Below are positions 1-12,041 of a DNA stretch of 64,000 bases, one piece after another. Numbering within the stretch: position 1 is the stretch's first letter; each line of letters starts with the position of its first letter. A program made the position numbers and the translations under genes. The notes under the pieces were generated by a model. The model had not been told where the DNA came from. It was given only the letters and a program-made list of their open reading frames with translations, and searched no databases. The stretch lies in NCBI RefSeq assembly GCF_003369915.1, contig NW_022881614.1:33602342-33666341 (forward strand), read 5' to 3'. This DNA comes from Drosophila miranda. Lineage: Eukaryota > Arthropoda > Insecta > Diptera > Drosophilidae.

Positions 1-3000
1 TATCCACACTCCTAATATATCGGACCGAGACGAGTTGGTTTCAAAATTTCGCCACACCCCCTTCCGCCCCCGCAAAGGACGAAAATCTGGGGATATTCAA
101 AAATCTCAGAGACTATTAAGGCTAGAGTAACCAAATTTGGTATCCGCACTCCTGTTAGATCTTACTATAAAACGTATATCTCAAATTTTCGCCCCACCCT
201 CTTCCGCCCCCACAAAGGACGAAAATCTGTTGCATCCACAATATTGCACATTCGAGAAAACTTAAAACGCAGAATCATAGATAATGACCATATCTATCAG
301 ATTTCTGAATCTGGATCAGATCAGATCATTTTTATAGCCAATAGGAACAAATCAATTTGCAGTGGCTACGCAGCGCCCGACGTCACGCTCAGACTGATTT
401 TCTGTGTCTCTCGCACGCACTCTTTGTCGTGTCGTTTAATATTAGCGGCGTCTGCCGGAGGAAAGCCATACTGACTTAGTATCGGGTATAACTGTAGAGT
501 TGCGGTGTCCGCAGCAACTCACAACGTTCCCCCTCGTTATACCCGATACTCAAAATGAGTATTGGGGTATCTTAGATTTGTGGTAAAAGTGGATGTGTGT
601 AACGTCCAGAAGGAATCGTTTCCGACCCCATAAAGTATATATATTCTTGATCAGCATCAATAGCCGAGTCGATTGAGCCCTGTCTGTCTGTCCGTCCCTC
701 CGTCTGTCCGTCCCCTTCAGCGCCTAGTGCTCAAAGACTATAAGAGCTAGAGCAACGATGTTTTGGATCCAGACTTCTGTGATATGTCACTGCTACAAAA
801 ATATTTCAAAACTTCGCCCCGCCCACTTCCGCCCCCACAAAGGACGAAAATCTGTGGCATCCACAATTTTAAAGATATGAGAAAACCAAAAACGTAGAAT
901 TGTAGAGAATGACCATATCTTTAAGACTGCGGAATCTGAATTGGATCGTATTATTATTATAGCCAGCATCAAGAAAACAATTTCATTTTTTCTCGCCCTG
1001 TCTCTCTCTAACACACACGTAGCATAGGCGGCTTTTCTTAGAGTAAAACATTAGCGCCTAGATCTCAGAGACTACAAAAGCTAGAGCAACCAAATTTGGT
1101 ATCCACACTCCTAATATATCGGACCGAGACGAGTTTGTTTCAAAATTTCGCCACACCCCCTTCCGCCCCCGCAAAGGACGAAGATCTGGGGATATTCAAA
1201 AATCTCAGAGACTATTAAAGCTAGAGTAACCAAATTTTGGTATCCGCACTTCTGTTAGATCTTACTATAAAACGTGTATCTCAAAATTTCGCCCCACCCC
1301 CTTCCGCCCACACAAAGGACGAAAATCTGTTGCATCCACAATATTGCACATTCGAGAAAACTAAAAACGCAGAATCATAGATAATCTGGATCAGATCAGA
1401 TCATTTTTATAGCCAATAGGAACAAATCAATTTGCAGTGGCTACGCAGCGCCCGACGTCAAGCTCAGACTGATTTTCTGTCTCTCTCGCACGCACTCTTT
1501 GTCGTGTCGTTTAATATTAGCGGCGTCTGCCGGAGGAGATCCATACTGACTTAGTATCGGGTATAACCGTAGAGTTGCGGTGTCCGCAGCAACTCACAAC
1601 GTTCCCCTCGTTTTTTTTTTATACCCGATACTCAAAATGAGTATTGGGGTATATTAGATTTGTGGTAAAAGTGGATGTGTGTAACGTCCAGAAGGAATCG
1701 TTTCCGACCCCATAAAGTATATATATTCTTGATCAGCATCAATAGCCGAGTCGATTGAGCCCTGTCTGTCTGTCCGTCCGTCCGTCTGTCCGTCCCCTTC
1801 AGCGCCTAGTGCTCAAAGACTATAAGAGCTAGAGCAACGATGTTTTGGATCCAGACTTCTGTGATATGTCACTGCTACAAAAATATTTCAAAACTTCGCC
1901 CCGCCCACTTCCGCCCCCACAAAGGACGAAAATCTGTGGCATCCACAATTTTAAAGATATGAGAAAACCAAAAACATAGAGTTGTAGAGAATGACCATAT
2001 CTTTAAGACTGCGGAATCTGAATTGGATCGTATTATTATTATAGCCAGCATCAAGAAAACAATTTCATTTTTTCTCGCCCTGTCTCTCTCTAACACACAC
2101 GTAGCATAGGCGGCTTCGCTTAGAGTAAAACATTAGCGCCTAGATCTCAGAGACTACAAAAGCTAGAGCAACCAAATTTGGTATCCACACTCCTAATATA
2201 TCGGACCGAGACGAGTTTGTTTCAAAATTTCGCCACACCCCCTTCCGCCCCCGCAAAGGACGAAAATCTGGGGATATTCAAAAATCTCAGAGACTATTAA
2301 GACTAGAGTAACCAAATTTGGTATCCGCACTCCTGTTAGATCTTACTATAAAACGTGTATCTCAAAATTTCGCCCCACCCCCTTCCGCCCACACAAAGGA
2401 CGAAAATCTGTTGCATCCACAATATTGCACATTCGAGAAAACTAAAAACGCAGAATCATAGATAATGACCATATCTATCAGATTGCTGAATCTGGATCAG
2501 ATCAGATCATTTTTATAGCCAATAGGAACAAATCAATTTGCAGTGGCTACGCCGCGCCCGACGTCACGCTCAGACTGATTTTCTGTCTCTCTCGCACGCA
2601 CTCTTTGTCGTGTCGTTTAATATTAGCAGCGTCTGCCGGAGGAGAGCATTACTGACTTAGTATCGGGTATAACCGTAGAGTTGCGGTGTCCGCAGCAACT
2701 CACAACGTTCCCCCTCGTTTTTTTTATACCCGATACTCAAAATGAGTATTGGGGTATATTAGATTTGTGGTAAAAGTGGATGTGTGTAACGTCCAGAAGG
2801 AATCGTTTCCGACCCCATAAAGTATATATATTCTTGATCAGCATCAATAGCCGAGTCGATTGAGCCCTGTCTGTCTGTCCGTCCGTCCGTCTGTCCGTCC
2901 CCTTCAGCGCCTAGTGCTCAAAGACTATAAGAGCTAGAGCAACGATGTTTTGGATCCAGACTTCTGTGATATGTCACTGCTACAAAAATATTTCAAAACT

Positions 3001-6000
3001 TCGCCCCGCCCACTTCCGCCCCCACAAAGGACGAAAATCTGTGGCATCCACAATTTTAAAGATATGAGAAAACCAAAAACATAGAGTTGTAGAGAATGAC
3101 CATATCTTTAAGACTGCGGAATCTGAATTGGATCGTATTATTATTATAGCCAGCATCAAGAAAACAATTTCATTTGTTCTCGCCCTGTCTCTCTCTAACA
3201 CACACGTAGCATAGGCGGCTTTGCTTAGAGTAAAACATTAGCGCCTAGATCTCAGAGACTACAAAAGCTAGAGCAACCAAATTTGGTATCCACACTCCTA
3301 ATATATCGGACCGAGACGAGTTTGTTTCAAAATTTCGCCACACCCCCTTCCGCCCCCGCAAAGGACGAAAATCTGGGGATATTCAAAAATCTCAGAGACT
3401 ATTAAGACTAGAGTAACCAAATTTGGTATCCGCACTCCTGTTAGATCTTACTATAAAACGTGTATCTCAAAGTTTCGCCCCACCCCCTTCCGCCCACACA
3501 AAGGACGAAAATCTGTTGCATCCACAATATTGCACATTCGAGAAAACTAAAAACGCAGAATCATAGATAATGACCATATCTATCAGATTGCTGAATCTGG
3601 ATCAGATCAGATCATTTTTATAGCCAATAGGAACAAATCAATTTGCAGTGGCTACGCAGCCCCCGACGTCACGCTCAGACTGATTTTCTGTCTCTCTCGC
3701 ACGCACTCTTTGTCGTGTCGTTTAATATTAGCAGCGTCTGCCAGAGGAGAGCATTACTGACTTAGTATCGGGTATAACCGTAGAGTTGCGGTGTCCGCAG
3801 CAACTCACAACGTTCCCCTCGTTTTTTTTATACCCGATACTCAAAATGAGTATTGGGGTATATTAGATTTGTGGTAAAAGTGGATGTGTGTAACGTCCAG
3901 AAGGAATCGTTTCCGACCCCATAAAGTATATATATTCTTGATCAGCATCAATAGCCGAGTCGATTGAGCCCTGTCTGTCTGTCCGTCCGTCCGTCTGTCC
4001 GTCCCCTTCAGCGCCTAGGGCTCAAAGACTATAAGAGCTAGAGCAACGATGTTTTCGATCCAGACTTCTGTGATATGTCACTGCTACAAAAATATTTCAA
4101 AACTTCGCCCCGCCCACTTCCGCCCCCACAAAGGACGAAAATCTGTGGCATCCACAATTTTAAAGATATGAGAAAACCAAAAACGTAGAGTTGTAGAGAA
4201 TGACCATATCTTTAAGACTGCGGAATCTGAATTGGATCGTATTATTATTATAGCCAGCATCAAGAAAACAATTTCATTTCTTCTCGCCCTGTCTCTCTCT
4301 AACACACACGTAGCATAGGCGGCTTTGCTTCGAGTAAAACATTAGCGCCTAGATCTCAGAGACTACAAAAGCTAGAGCAACCAAATTTGGTATCCACACT
4401 CCTAATATATCGGACCGAGACGAGTTTGTTTCAAAATTTCGCCCGCCCACTTCCGCCCCCACAAAGGACAAAAATCTGTGGCATTCACAATTTTAAAGAT
4501 ATGAGAAAACCAAAAAACGTAGAATTGTAGAGAACGACCATATCTTTTAGACTGCAGAATTTGAATTGGATCGTATTATTATTATAGCCAGCATCAAGAA
4601 AACAATTTCATTTTTTCCGCCCTGTCTCTCTCTAACACACACGTAGCATAGGCGGCTTTGCTTAGAGTAAAACATTAGCGCCTAGATCTCAGAGACTACA
4701 AAAGCTAGAGCAACCAAATTTGGTATCCACACTCCTAATATATCGGACCGAGACGAGTTTGTTTCAAAATTTCGCCCGCCCACTTCCGCCCCCACAAAGG
4801 ACAAAAATCTGTGGCATTCACAATTTTAAAGATATGAGAAAACCAAAAACGTAGAATTGTAGAGAATGACCATATCTTTTAGACTGCAGAATTTGAATTG
4901 GATCGTATTATTATTATAGCCAGCTTCAAGAAAACAATTTCATTTTTTCTCGCCCTGTCTCTCTCTAACACACACGTAGCATAGGCGGCTTCGCTTAGAG
5001 TAAAACATTAGCGCCTAGATCTCAGAGACTACAAAAGCTAGAGCAACCAAATTTGGTATCCACACTCCTAATATATCGGACCGAGACGAGTTTGTTTCAA
5101 AATTTCGCCACACCCCCTTCTGCCACCGCAAAGGACGAAAATCTGGGGATATTCAAAAATCTCAGAGACTATTAAGGCTAGAGTAACCAAATTTGGTATC
5201 CGCACTCCTGTTAGATCTTACTATAAAACGTGTATCTCAAAATTTCGCCCCACTCCCTTCCGCCCACACAAAGGACGAAAATCTGTTGCATCCACAATAT
5301 TGCACATTCGAGAAAACTAAAAACGCAGAATCATAGATAATGACCATATCTATCAGATTGCTGAATCTGGTTTAGATCAGATAATTTTTATAGCCAATAG
5401 GAACAAATCAATTTGCAGTGGCTACGCAGCGCCCGACGTCACGCTCAGACTGATTTTCTGTCTCTCTCGCACGCACTCTTTGTCGTGTCGTTTAATATTA
5501 GCGGCGTCTGCCGGAGGAGAGCCATACTGACTTAGTATCGGGTATAACCGTAGAGTTGCGGTGTCCGCAGCAACTCACAACGTTCCCCCTCGTTTTTTTT
5601 TTATACCCGATACTCAAAATGAGTATTGGGGTATATTAGATTTGTGGTAAAAGTGGATGTGTGTAACGTCCAGAAGGAATCGTTTCCGACCCCATAAAGT
5701 ATATATATTCTTGATCAGCATCAATAGCCGAGTCGATTGAGCCCTGTCTGTCTGTCCGTCCGTCCGTCTGTCCGTCTGTCCGTCCCCTTCAGCGCCTAGT
5801 GCTCAAAGACTATAAGAGCTAGAGCAACGATGTTTTGGATCCAGACTTCTGTGATATGTCACTGCTACAAAAATATTTCAAAACTGCGCCCCGCCCACTT
5901 CCGCCCCCACAAAGGACGAAAATCTGTGGCATCCACAATTTTAAAGATATGAGAAAACCAAAAACGTAGAATTGTAGAGAATGACCATATCTTTAAGACT

Positions 6001-7023
6001 GCGGAATCTGAATTGGATCGTATAATTATTATAGCCAGCATCAAGAAAACAATTTCATTTTTTCTCGCCCTGTCTCTCTCTAACACACACGTAGCATAGG
6101 CGGCTTTTCTTAGAGTAAAACATTAGCGCCTAGATCTCAGAGACTACAAAAGCTAGAGCACCCAAATTTGGTATCTACACTCCTAATATATCGGACCGAG
6201 ACGAGTTTGTTTCAAAATTTCGCCCGCCCACTTCCGCCCCCACAAAGGACAAAAATCTGTGGCATCCACAATTTTAAAGATATGAGAAAACCAAAAAAGT
6301 AGAATTGTAGAAAATGACCATATCTTTTAGACTGCAGAATTTGAATTGGATCGTATTATTATTATAGCCAGCATCAAGAAAACAATTTCATTTTTTCCGC
6401 CCTGTCTCTCTCTAACACACACGTAGCATAGGCGGCTTTGCTTAGAGTAAAACATTAGCGCCTAGATCTCAGAGACTACAAAAGCTAGAGCAACCAAATT
6501 TGGTATCCACACTCCTAATATATCGGACCGAGACGAGTTTGTTTCAAAATTTCGCCACACCCCATTCCGCCCCCGCAAAAGGTCGAAAATCTGGGGATAT
6601 TCAAAAATCTCAGAGACTATTAAGGCTAGAGTAACCAAATTTGGTATCCGCACTCCTGTTAGATCTTACTATAAAACGTGTATCTCAAAACTTCGCCCCA
6701 CCCCCTTCCGCCCACACAAAGGACGAAAATCTGTTGCATCCACAATATTGCACATTCGAGAAAACTAAAAACGCAGAATCATAGATAATGACCATATCTA
6801 TCAGATTGCTGAATCTGGATCAGATCAGATCATTTTTATAGCCAAAAGGAACAAATCAATTTGCACTGGCTACGCAGCCCCCGACGTCACGCTCAGACTG
6901 ATTTTCTGTCTCTCTCGCACGCACTCTTTGTCTTGTCGTTCAATATTAGCGGCGTCTGCCGGAGGAGAGCTTAGTATCGGGTATAACTGTAGAGTTCCGG
7001 TGTCCGCTGCAACTCACAACGTT
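1..7023 (+). repeat. Tandem array of ~1.1-kb DINE-1/Helitron-like units
   Basis: Head-to-tail units begin with TATACCCGATACTC near 537, 1620, 2725, 3829 and 5602, so the periods are about 1082, 1105, 1104, 1773 and 1421 bp; the window opens inside an earlier unit. Each unit carries TATACCCGATACT near its start and the reverse complement AGTATCGGGTATA near its end, a GTCT/GTCC microsatellite, several GACGAAAATCTG-type internal repeats, and a terminal GC-rich hairpin around GTTGCGGTGTCCGCAGCAAC. Units join through a CCCTCG plus T-run. Subterminal inverted repeats, a central tetranucleotide microsatellite and a 3' hairpin fit DINE-1/INE-1-type non-autonomous Helitrons (helentrons) of Drosophila. 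There is no protein-coding capacity. The family name is from memory of the motif; the tandem structure is seen directly. Confidence 0.85.
4344..5343 (+). repeat. Nested ~333-bp duplications inside the fourth Helitron unit
   Basis: The block starting GCGCCTAGATCTCAGAG recurs at about 4344, 4678 and 5011. This gives two extra ~333-bp copies and makes this unit 1773 bp instead of ~1105. The duplicated pieces join TTCGCCC from one internal repeat to GCCCACTTCCG from another, so they arose by exchange between the internal repeats of the element. The next unit carries one similar extra copy (about 6127 to 6459). Confidence 0.75.
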
Positions 7024-7640
7024 CACAACATTCATACCCAGAGACAGGGCTTTCGGGCTGTGGGCTGCGGGCGCCAATTGAATTTATCTGGTAACGAACT
7101 ACTTGGGCTTAATCTAATTGAAATTCTCATGGTTAAACGAATGAAAACGTTTATAACAGGTTTTTGTTGCATCTACTTTCGAATATCGGACGTGGCCGAA
7201 AAGGAATTGAAGCTTTTCTGGGCCACACCAAAATCCTTGCTACGGTCCTTTTTTTGGTTTTGGAAATTTAAAGACAAGCAACCATATATATATATATAGC
7301 ATATATGCATTCATAAAGACAATCTGCTTGCGTTTTCATTTTACCTTAAACAACAATATGGGCGGCGGCTATAAATGGGAATTACTTAAAATTTTTCATT
7401 TGCTAAAACACTTTTCAACACATTTGTGCATAAATACTAAATACTATATATGTATAGAGAGAGCATATATGTATAAACGCAAGAGTGCACCTGATTGATG
7501 GAGGAAACGGAATGAGCCAAGTAATTATAACCAAAAAAACGTTGTGCGGCTGGGCAAGACGAGGATGTGGATGGTAGTAATGCGAGCACGCGCTCACATC
7601 ACGGTTACATAGTGAGAAAAAAACTTAAAGAAATCACAAC
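7024..7640. other. Amplicon left end, no gene recognised
   Basis: This is non-coding sequence between the Helitron end and the LAPTM4 stop codon. The part nearest 7640 should be LAPTM4 3' UTR; no clear AATAAA was seen on the minus strand. A stretch at about 7150-7260 has an open frame on the plus strand in every copy, but it has no recognisable domain. The block recurs almost unchanged at the start of copies B to G. Confidence 0.5.
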
Positions 7641-8648
7641 TTAGGCCTGGCTCTCATTGCGCCCAGGTGTTATGTTTCCCTGACGATCTACCGCAGACGG
7701 GGATCGCACCTGCACTTCGGCATCGGCCACATCGTTGTACGGCGGCGGCGGTGGAATGCTCTCCATCGCATCTAGGCCTGCGTCGATCACCTCCAGATCA
7801 TCATCGTCATCGGAAATGGGGCCAAGGGCGACATCACTGCGTCGCATTGGAGGCGTGTTGGCATTCACGTGCATCGTGTTGTTGTTGTTCGGCCTTTCGT
7901 TGTTGTTATCCATGTTATCATTATCATCCATAATGGAGGAGAGCCACGAACAGGGGGGGCACACCAGGATTTGCTTCAGCACCGCCAGCTTCTCCGGCCT
8001 GATCCTCTTGGTAGTTGGACATGGCCACCTGATAGGATGGCGGCGGTGCCTGCTTCAAGTACTGGGCAATGGCCTCATCATAGTTGGGCAACAGAGTGGT
8101 GTAGGCACGCTCCTCAGCCCCAAAGGTGCTGCCCACACCATTGATCCCGGATCCCGTCTCGGGGAAGGGAAACAATGTGCGGATATGTTGCTGACGCAGA
8201 GTCAGGTACTTGTAACAGCGCCAGACGATGCCAATGCAGTAGGCCTTCAGGAATACAATGCACACGAAAACGACGAGAACCACCACGACGAGCTCCTCAG
8301 GCGGCAGCTCCAGCAGCTTCTCGCGCCAGGGCAAGCGGTGAGACTCGGCAATGATTCGATGGATGGCCTGTAGGTAGCACAGATAGCCAGCGGCGGTGAG
8401 GCTGCAACCGGAAAGAAAGAGCTGGGGAGGGTGCCCACAAAACGATTTAAAATGATCTTACGTCGTTATGGCGAAGTCAAACAGCTGCAGACAGATGCGA
8501 CGGTTTCCCCTTGATGGTTCCATAGATCATCATCAGTGTTATGGCTATCATGCAGGTGCACACCAGTCCGCCCATGTCAAAGTTCTCTACAAGCATAGAA
8601 TGAAACCGAAAACGATAATTAGTAATCCATCCACGGATCCACTCTGTG

Positions 8649-8678
8649 TCACTGCTTACGCTCACGCTTACGATAGTT
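8649..8678 (-). promoter_or_regulatory. Three tandem in-frame splice donors at LAPTM4 exon 2
   Basis: On the minus strand the exon 2 end reads GTAAGCGTGAGCGTAAGC, three consecutive hexamers that each look like a 5' splice site. All three leave the same phase (one base, completed by AG of exon 3), so alternative use would add RK or RKRE without shifting frame. The motif is seen in copies A, B, C, D, F and G. Which donor is used cannot be told from sequence. Confidence 0.5.
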
Positions 8679-9010
8679 GAGGGAATGGTCGCAGTAGGCG
8701 TAGGGCGGGTCCACTTTGCTCAGGGGCGTCGGCAAGGCCGGTGCATTGAGATCCACAGTGTAGTCAATGCTGCCGCTTTCCAACTCGTCCATCATCTCGG
8801 GGTTGCGCCAGATGACCGCCAGAACGCTCAGGGCCAAAATGTTGAGGAACTGCAAGTGAAGCGGAGACGGATACATGAATACTACGCTGTATTATACCAT
8901 CGTATAAGCTTATGTGGAAACAATGAGCTAAGACAGGATCAATTCAATGGAATGGGTATCAAGATATATATTAAAAATTTTCACAACAAATGAATACAAC
9001 GGAAACGGGT

Positions 9011-10258
9011 TTAGCGATGGTCAGCTGGGGCCAAGGGCTGCAACCTTTGGGTTAAGTGGTGGCAGCTGAGGCACTCGACGCCGCTCGGAGCCACTGCCGA
9101 CTCCAGCGATTTCCAGTAGTGCTTGGGCTGTACCTGCAGGCGGTTGAGGTATCCAATGAACGCTTGGTAGGAAAAGTCCAGTGCTAACTTGCAGTTAATG
9201 CGATGGTGATGGCTGCAGGCGGGGTCGAAGATCCAAGATCTTGGCTCTGGTATGCTCATGGCAGATTTGAGGAGGTGATTTTTTAACCCCTCTTGATCGG
9301 CGCCGTAGTAGATTCGCGTGGTTGTGTAGGCAATGCCATCGTGGATCAGCTGACGCACAGTCGGGTCAGTGACAACCCTCAGCACTTCCAAGGAAGATAA
9401 TTCCGGATTTTTGAGTCGTACTAAATGCCACGGCGCGATCAAAGCAAAACGTACACAAGATGAGACCTCTTTTATCTTGTCCTGGAGCTGAGGCCACCGG
9501 CAATTCAACCAGCGCACTGCAGACATTAGGACCTCCAGCTCCGAGTTGACACCGAGCATACTCGAGCATACAGAAGAAGGAGCGGCTTCAGCGGCAGAAG
9601 GAGAAACTCCTCAGAGGCCACAAGTGTCAGAAAGAACTTTGAAATACGCAGAAGGAAACGTCGCTGAGATCGCTCCATGTTCAGGCGCCTCGCCTCCACG
9701 TACAGCAATGCAGCTGCGTTCTCTTTGCAGCCATGATCTTCAAGAACTTTGCCGCTCGAAGGACCTCCAGCAGGCCCAATCGGGGCAGGAGCGGCTTGTC
9801 CGTAAGCATCCATTCGTAGATAAGACCGAAACTCCTTGCGGTCACATACTCCTCTGGTAGCTCCAATTCAATATCGTGGGCGGTCTCGCGAAACGACTGT
9901 GAGTAGCTCTGCAGAACCATGAGATGCACTGGGAACTGACATTCGCCGATTCTGACAAGGAGTAGCTTCCAGTGTCGACCACTTGTCGGATGCGGCATAG
10001 CCCAAGGAGTACAGGGTGCGCTCCTTAGGCTCGCCAGCATTCGTGCGCCAGGACGGGGACGAAGGACAATTAAAAGCTGGGTTCTTGTACAGCAAGACTA
10101 GGCCATTCGAGGCCGCTCTCCACGTCCCCAGAGCTGCTACTCTCCTCCGTCTGCTCCTGCTCCTCTTCCACCAGGCTCTCTTCTTCGTCATAGCTCAGGG
10201 GGGTGCTCGCTGAATAGGAATCAGATTCTTCGTAATCGCTCTCTGCTCCGTGGTACAT
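9011..10258 (-). pseudogene. BTB/BACK-domain protein, copy A (multiple frameshifts)
   Basis: Reading downward from ATG at 10258 there is an acidic, Ser/Glu-rich N-terminus (YEESDSYSAS, SYDEEESLVEEEQEQT). A BTB domain follows (FPVHLMVLQSYSQSF, ARSFGLIYEWMLTDKP, LRAAKFLKI), then a BACK-like region (NAAALLYVEARRLNME, GVNSELEVLMSAVRWLNC), ending at the stop at 9011. These pieces lie in different frames. The frame must change after SDKWSTL (about 9975), between AAKFLKI and KENAAALL (about 9735) and before GVNSELEV (about 9555), and no interval is long enough for an intron. Copy A has one further break near 10110, where the other copies read EENGLVLLY. BTB/BACK proteins are usually Cul3 adaptors, but there are no Kelch repeats and no specific orthologue is recognised. 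It lies in LAPTM4 intron 1 on the same strand. Confidence 0.75.
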
Positions 10259-11833
10259 TGCACTCGAATCTTGCACAAGCTGTGTCGAATGCTTCTTCTG
10301 GAAGCGATCTCATTGGAAAGGAGCAATCATTTCAAATTGCTCTTGTGCGAAAAATGTAGATTCGAATGTTAGTTTTAATATTATTTCAAAATGACTGGGA
10401 AGGCAAATGCCAGCTCATATCGTAGGGGATAGATACAGATTCATTAAACACATTTTTTGAACATCTCGCAGGTGTTTGGGTATTCTATGGCTTATCATGA
10501 CGATGAGCTGGCAGCCGAGCTGGCAAGAGAAAAAAAACCACAACAGATAAGGAAACTTCAGTAGATTTGATTTGCGATTTGTTTGCTAATAAGTGACAGT
10601 TGAATTAACAATTCTCCAATTTATGGCGGCCTTCTATCGCGCTGTTGAAACTGTTGACCAAACAGAAAGATGTTGTATGCATATCTGAGGGGAAATGTTT
10701 GCATATCATCTGGCGAGTACGTGGATTTTTAAAAATAAATGGAACAGCTCATAGATTCGGATATCCTGGTATCTGGCGGTGACTGTTTGCACATATGGCC
10801 CGTGCTTAGACATCACATCAGGTTCAAGGCTCTGTTTTGACGGCAAATTGACCTTTAATGCGACACTTAAATGGAGGCGCATGGTTTGTTTGTTATAATT
10901 CTAATTTGGATACCTAAACGAAGTTGGATCAGTCAGATGGTCGCAAGAGGACTGTATCACTATATGATGACCCAATCGGAATATTGAATTCGCGGCTATA
11001 CGCTACACAAATAAATAAATAAATAAGAGCGTTTGAACAGCCGATACTCGACTCGAATTGGAGGGGTAAACAAAGAAAAGGGGAAACTGGGACCCGAAGT
11101 GGTATTAAATTGCACTTGAAGTTGATAAGAAGTGAAACGGAACACCATCGACAAGGTTTCAGAGCCCCACAGTCGCTGATGCTGCTCAAACTGTAATCAT
11201 TTTCGCAACGCATGTGACGATTTGTTACTGCAAAACGCGAGTCGGTGTGGTGCGGTGCGGCGAGCGACTATGAAAGCGTGTCGCAGTGGACCCCAATCAT
11301 AAGAGGCGGAACAAGCACTGAAATACACAAATTATGCCAATTGCTTATGCCAAGTCATGTGTAGGCGACACCTCTCCACAATGGGCTGTAGTAGGGGCTA
11401 CTTTCAGCCGGGGGCTGGACAAAAGGCCCACCTTAGGGCTTGTGTAATCGCACTATACCGTTTGCCAGTCACGGATCCGGACCGTCACTTCCGTATTGGG
11501 ATGCAAAGTGATGCTAAGTCCCATCTTCGCTGGCACTGTTGCCGATCAGATGACGCACGGATTGACGTCACAGGGGGAGGAAAACCCACGCAGGGAAAGT
11601 TAGACGTGTGCAGTGCGAAAGTTTTAGAGCTGCTGGATGCGTGCAGTTTTGGAGGAACTGCGCAGGCATGGTCGATTGATTTTTCCCTTCCTTGACACTG
11701 AAAAGGGTCAAAAATGAAGCGGCAACAACTTGCATGCGTGGGAATGCAGCTGTGTATACACATTTTGAGAAGCCTGCTGCAGCTGTGTGTGTGGGTGGGG
11801 TAAAGGTCAGAGGGTGGTAATTAAGTTTCTTAC
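10259..11833 (-). other. LAPTM4 intron 1 remainder, no further gene seen
   Basis: This is intronic DNA between the BTB/BACK start and LAPTM4 exon 1; the exon 1 donor GTAAGA starts at 11833. It includes short AAAT repeats near 11008 and a GC-richer patch near 11350-11700. The stretch 11192-11326 is present only in copy A and is missing from C, D and G with a clean join, CAAAC to ACAAATT. A 112-codon plus-strand frame at 11357-11695 recurs in the copies but has no recognisable domain. Confidence 0.5.
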
Positions 11834-12041
11834 CAAATGCCACAATCCAATCATCAGGGTGGCCGTATGGACATGCAGACCAAAACAGCACGTAAACTCC
11901 TTCTGCTGGCGATTGCCATTGCTGCTGGTGGCGGTGCCATTGCTGTTGTTGTTGTTGCTGGGATGATGACTACGTTGCGGACCCATTTTGACGTGAATCC
12001 TTAACATTTCACGCCCCGCAGACAGAGGTGGGTGCCACAAG

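Larger units (their letters stand above)
7641..12007 (-). pseudogene. LAPTM4-like lysosomal membrane protein, copy A (frameshifted)
   Basis: Four coding exons can be placed: exon 1 at 12007 (or the better-context ATG at 11986) to 11834, exon 2 at 8849-8672, exon 3 at 8586-8462 and exon 4 at 8401-7641, all with GT/AG ends. Exon 1 encodes FTCCFGLHVHTATLMIGLWHL, which matches the N-terminus of the LAPTM4 family. Exons 3 and 4 encode LFDFAITT|LTAAGYLCYL and the last membrane segment ending VWRCYKYL. LAPTM4 proteins are four-pass endolysosomal proteins whose tail PY motifs bind Nedd4-type ligases; PPSY and PPPY are both present here. Two breaks are seen. In exon 3 the frame of KGKPSHL does not continue into CLQLFDF, as if about 14 nt (IPFF region) were lost. 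In exon 4 a 26-bp loss near 7938 shifts the C-terminal tail. The first intron (~3 kb) hosts the BTB/BACK gene. It resembles the single Drosophila LAPTM4 homologue; no symbol is assigned. Confidence 0.8.

Noticed and set aside
793..6086. A 73-codon minus-strand open frame repeated five times in the Helitron array
   Set aside because: It lies inside the repeat, has no recognised domain and recurs only because the unit recurs.
1..7023. Regularly spaced repeats as a possible CRISPR array
   Set aside because: Units are ~1.1 kb, without short direct repeats and unique spacers, and the DNA is eukaryotic.
7150..7299. Plus-strand frame containing ISDVAEKELKLFWATPKSLL at the amplicon left end
   Set aside because: It looks mildly protein-like but matches no family I know and runs into low-complexity AT repeats; left unassigned.
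7735..8373. A 212-codon plus-strand frame recurring in several copies
   Set aside because: It is antisense to LAPTM4 exon 4, whose protein matches a known family; the plus frame is a low-complexity shadow.
11357..11695. A 112-codon plus-strand frame in LAPTM4 intron 1, present in A, C, D and G
   Set aside because: No domain, no splice context, and its conservation equals that of the surrounding intron.
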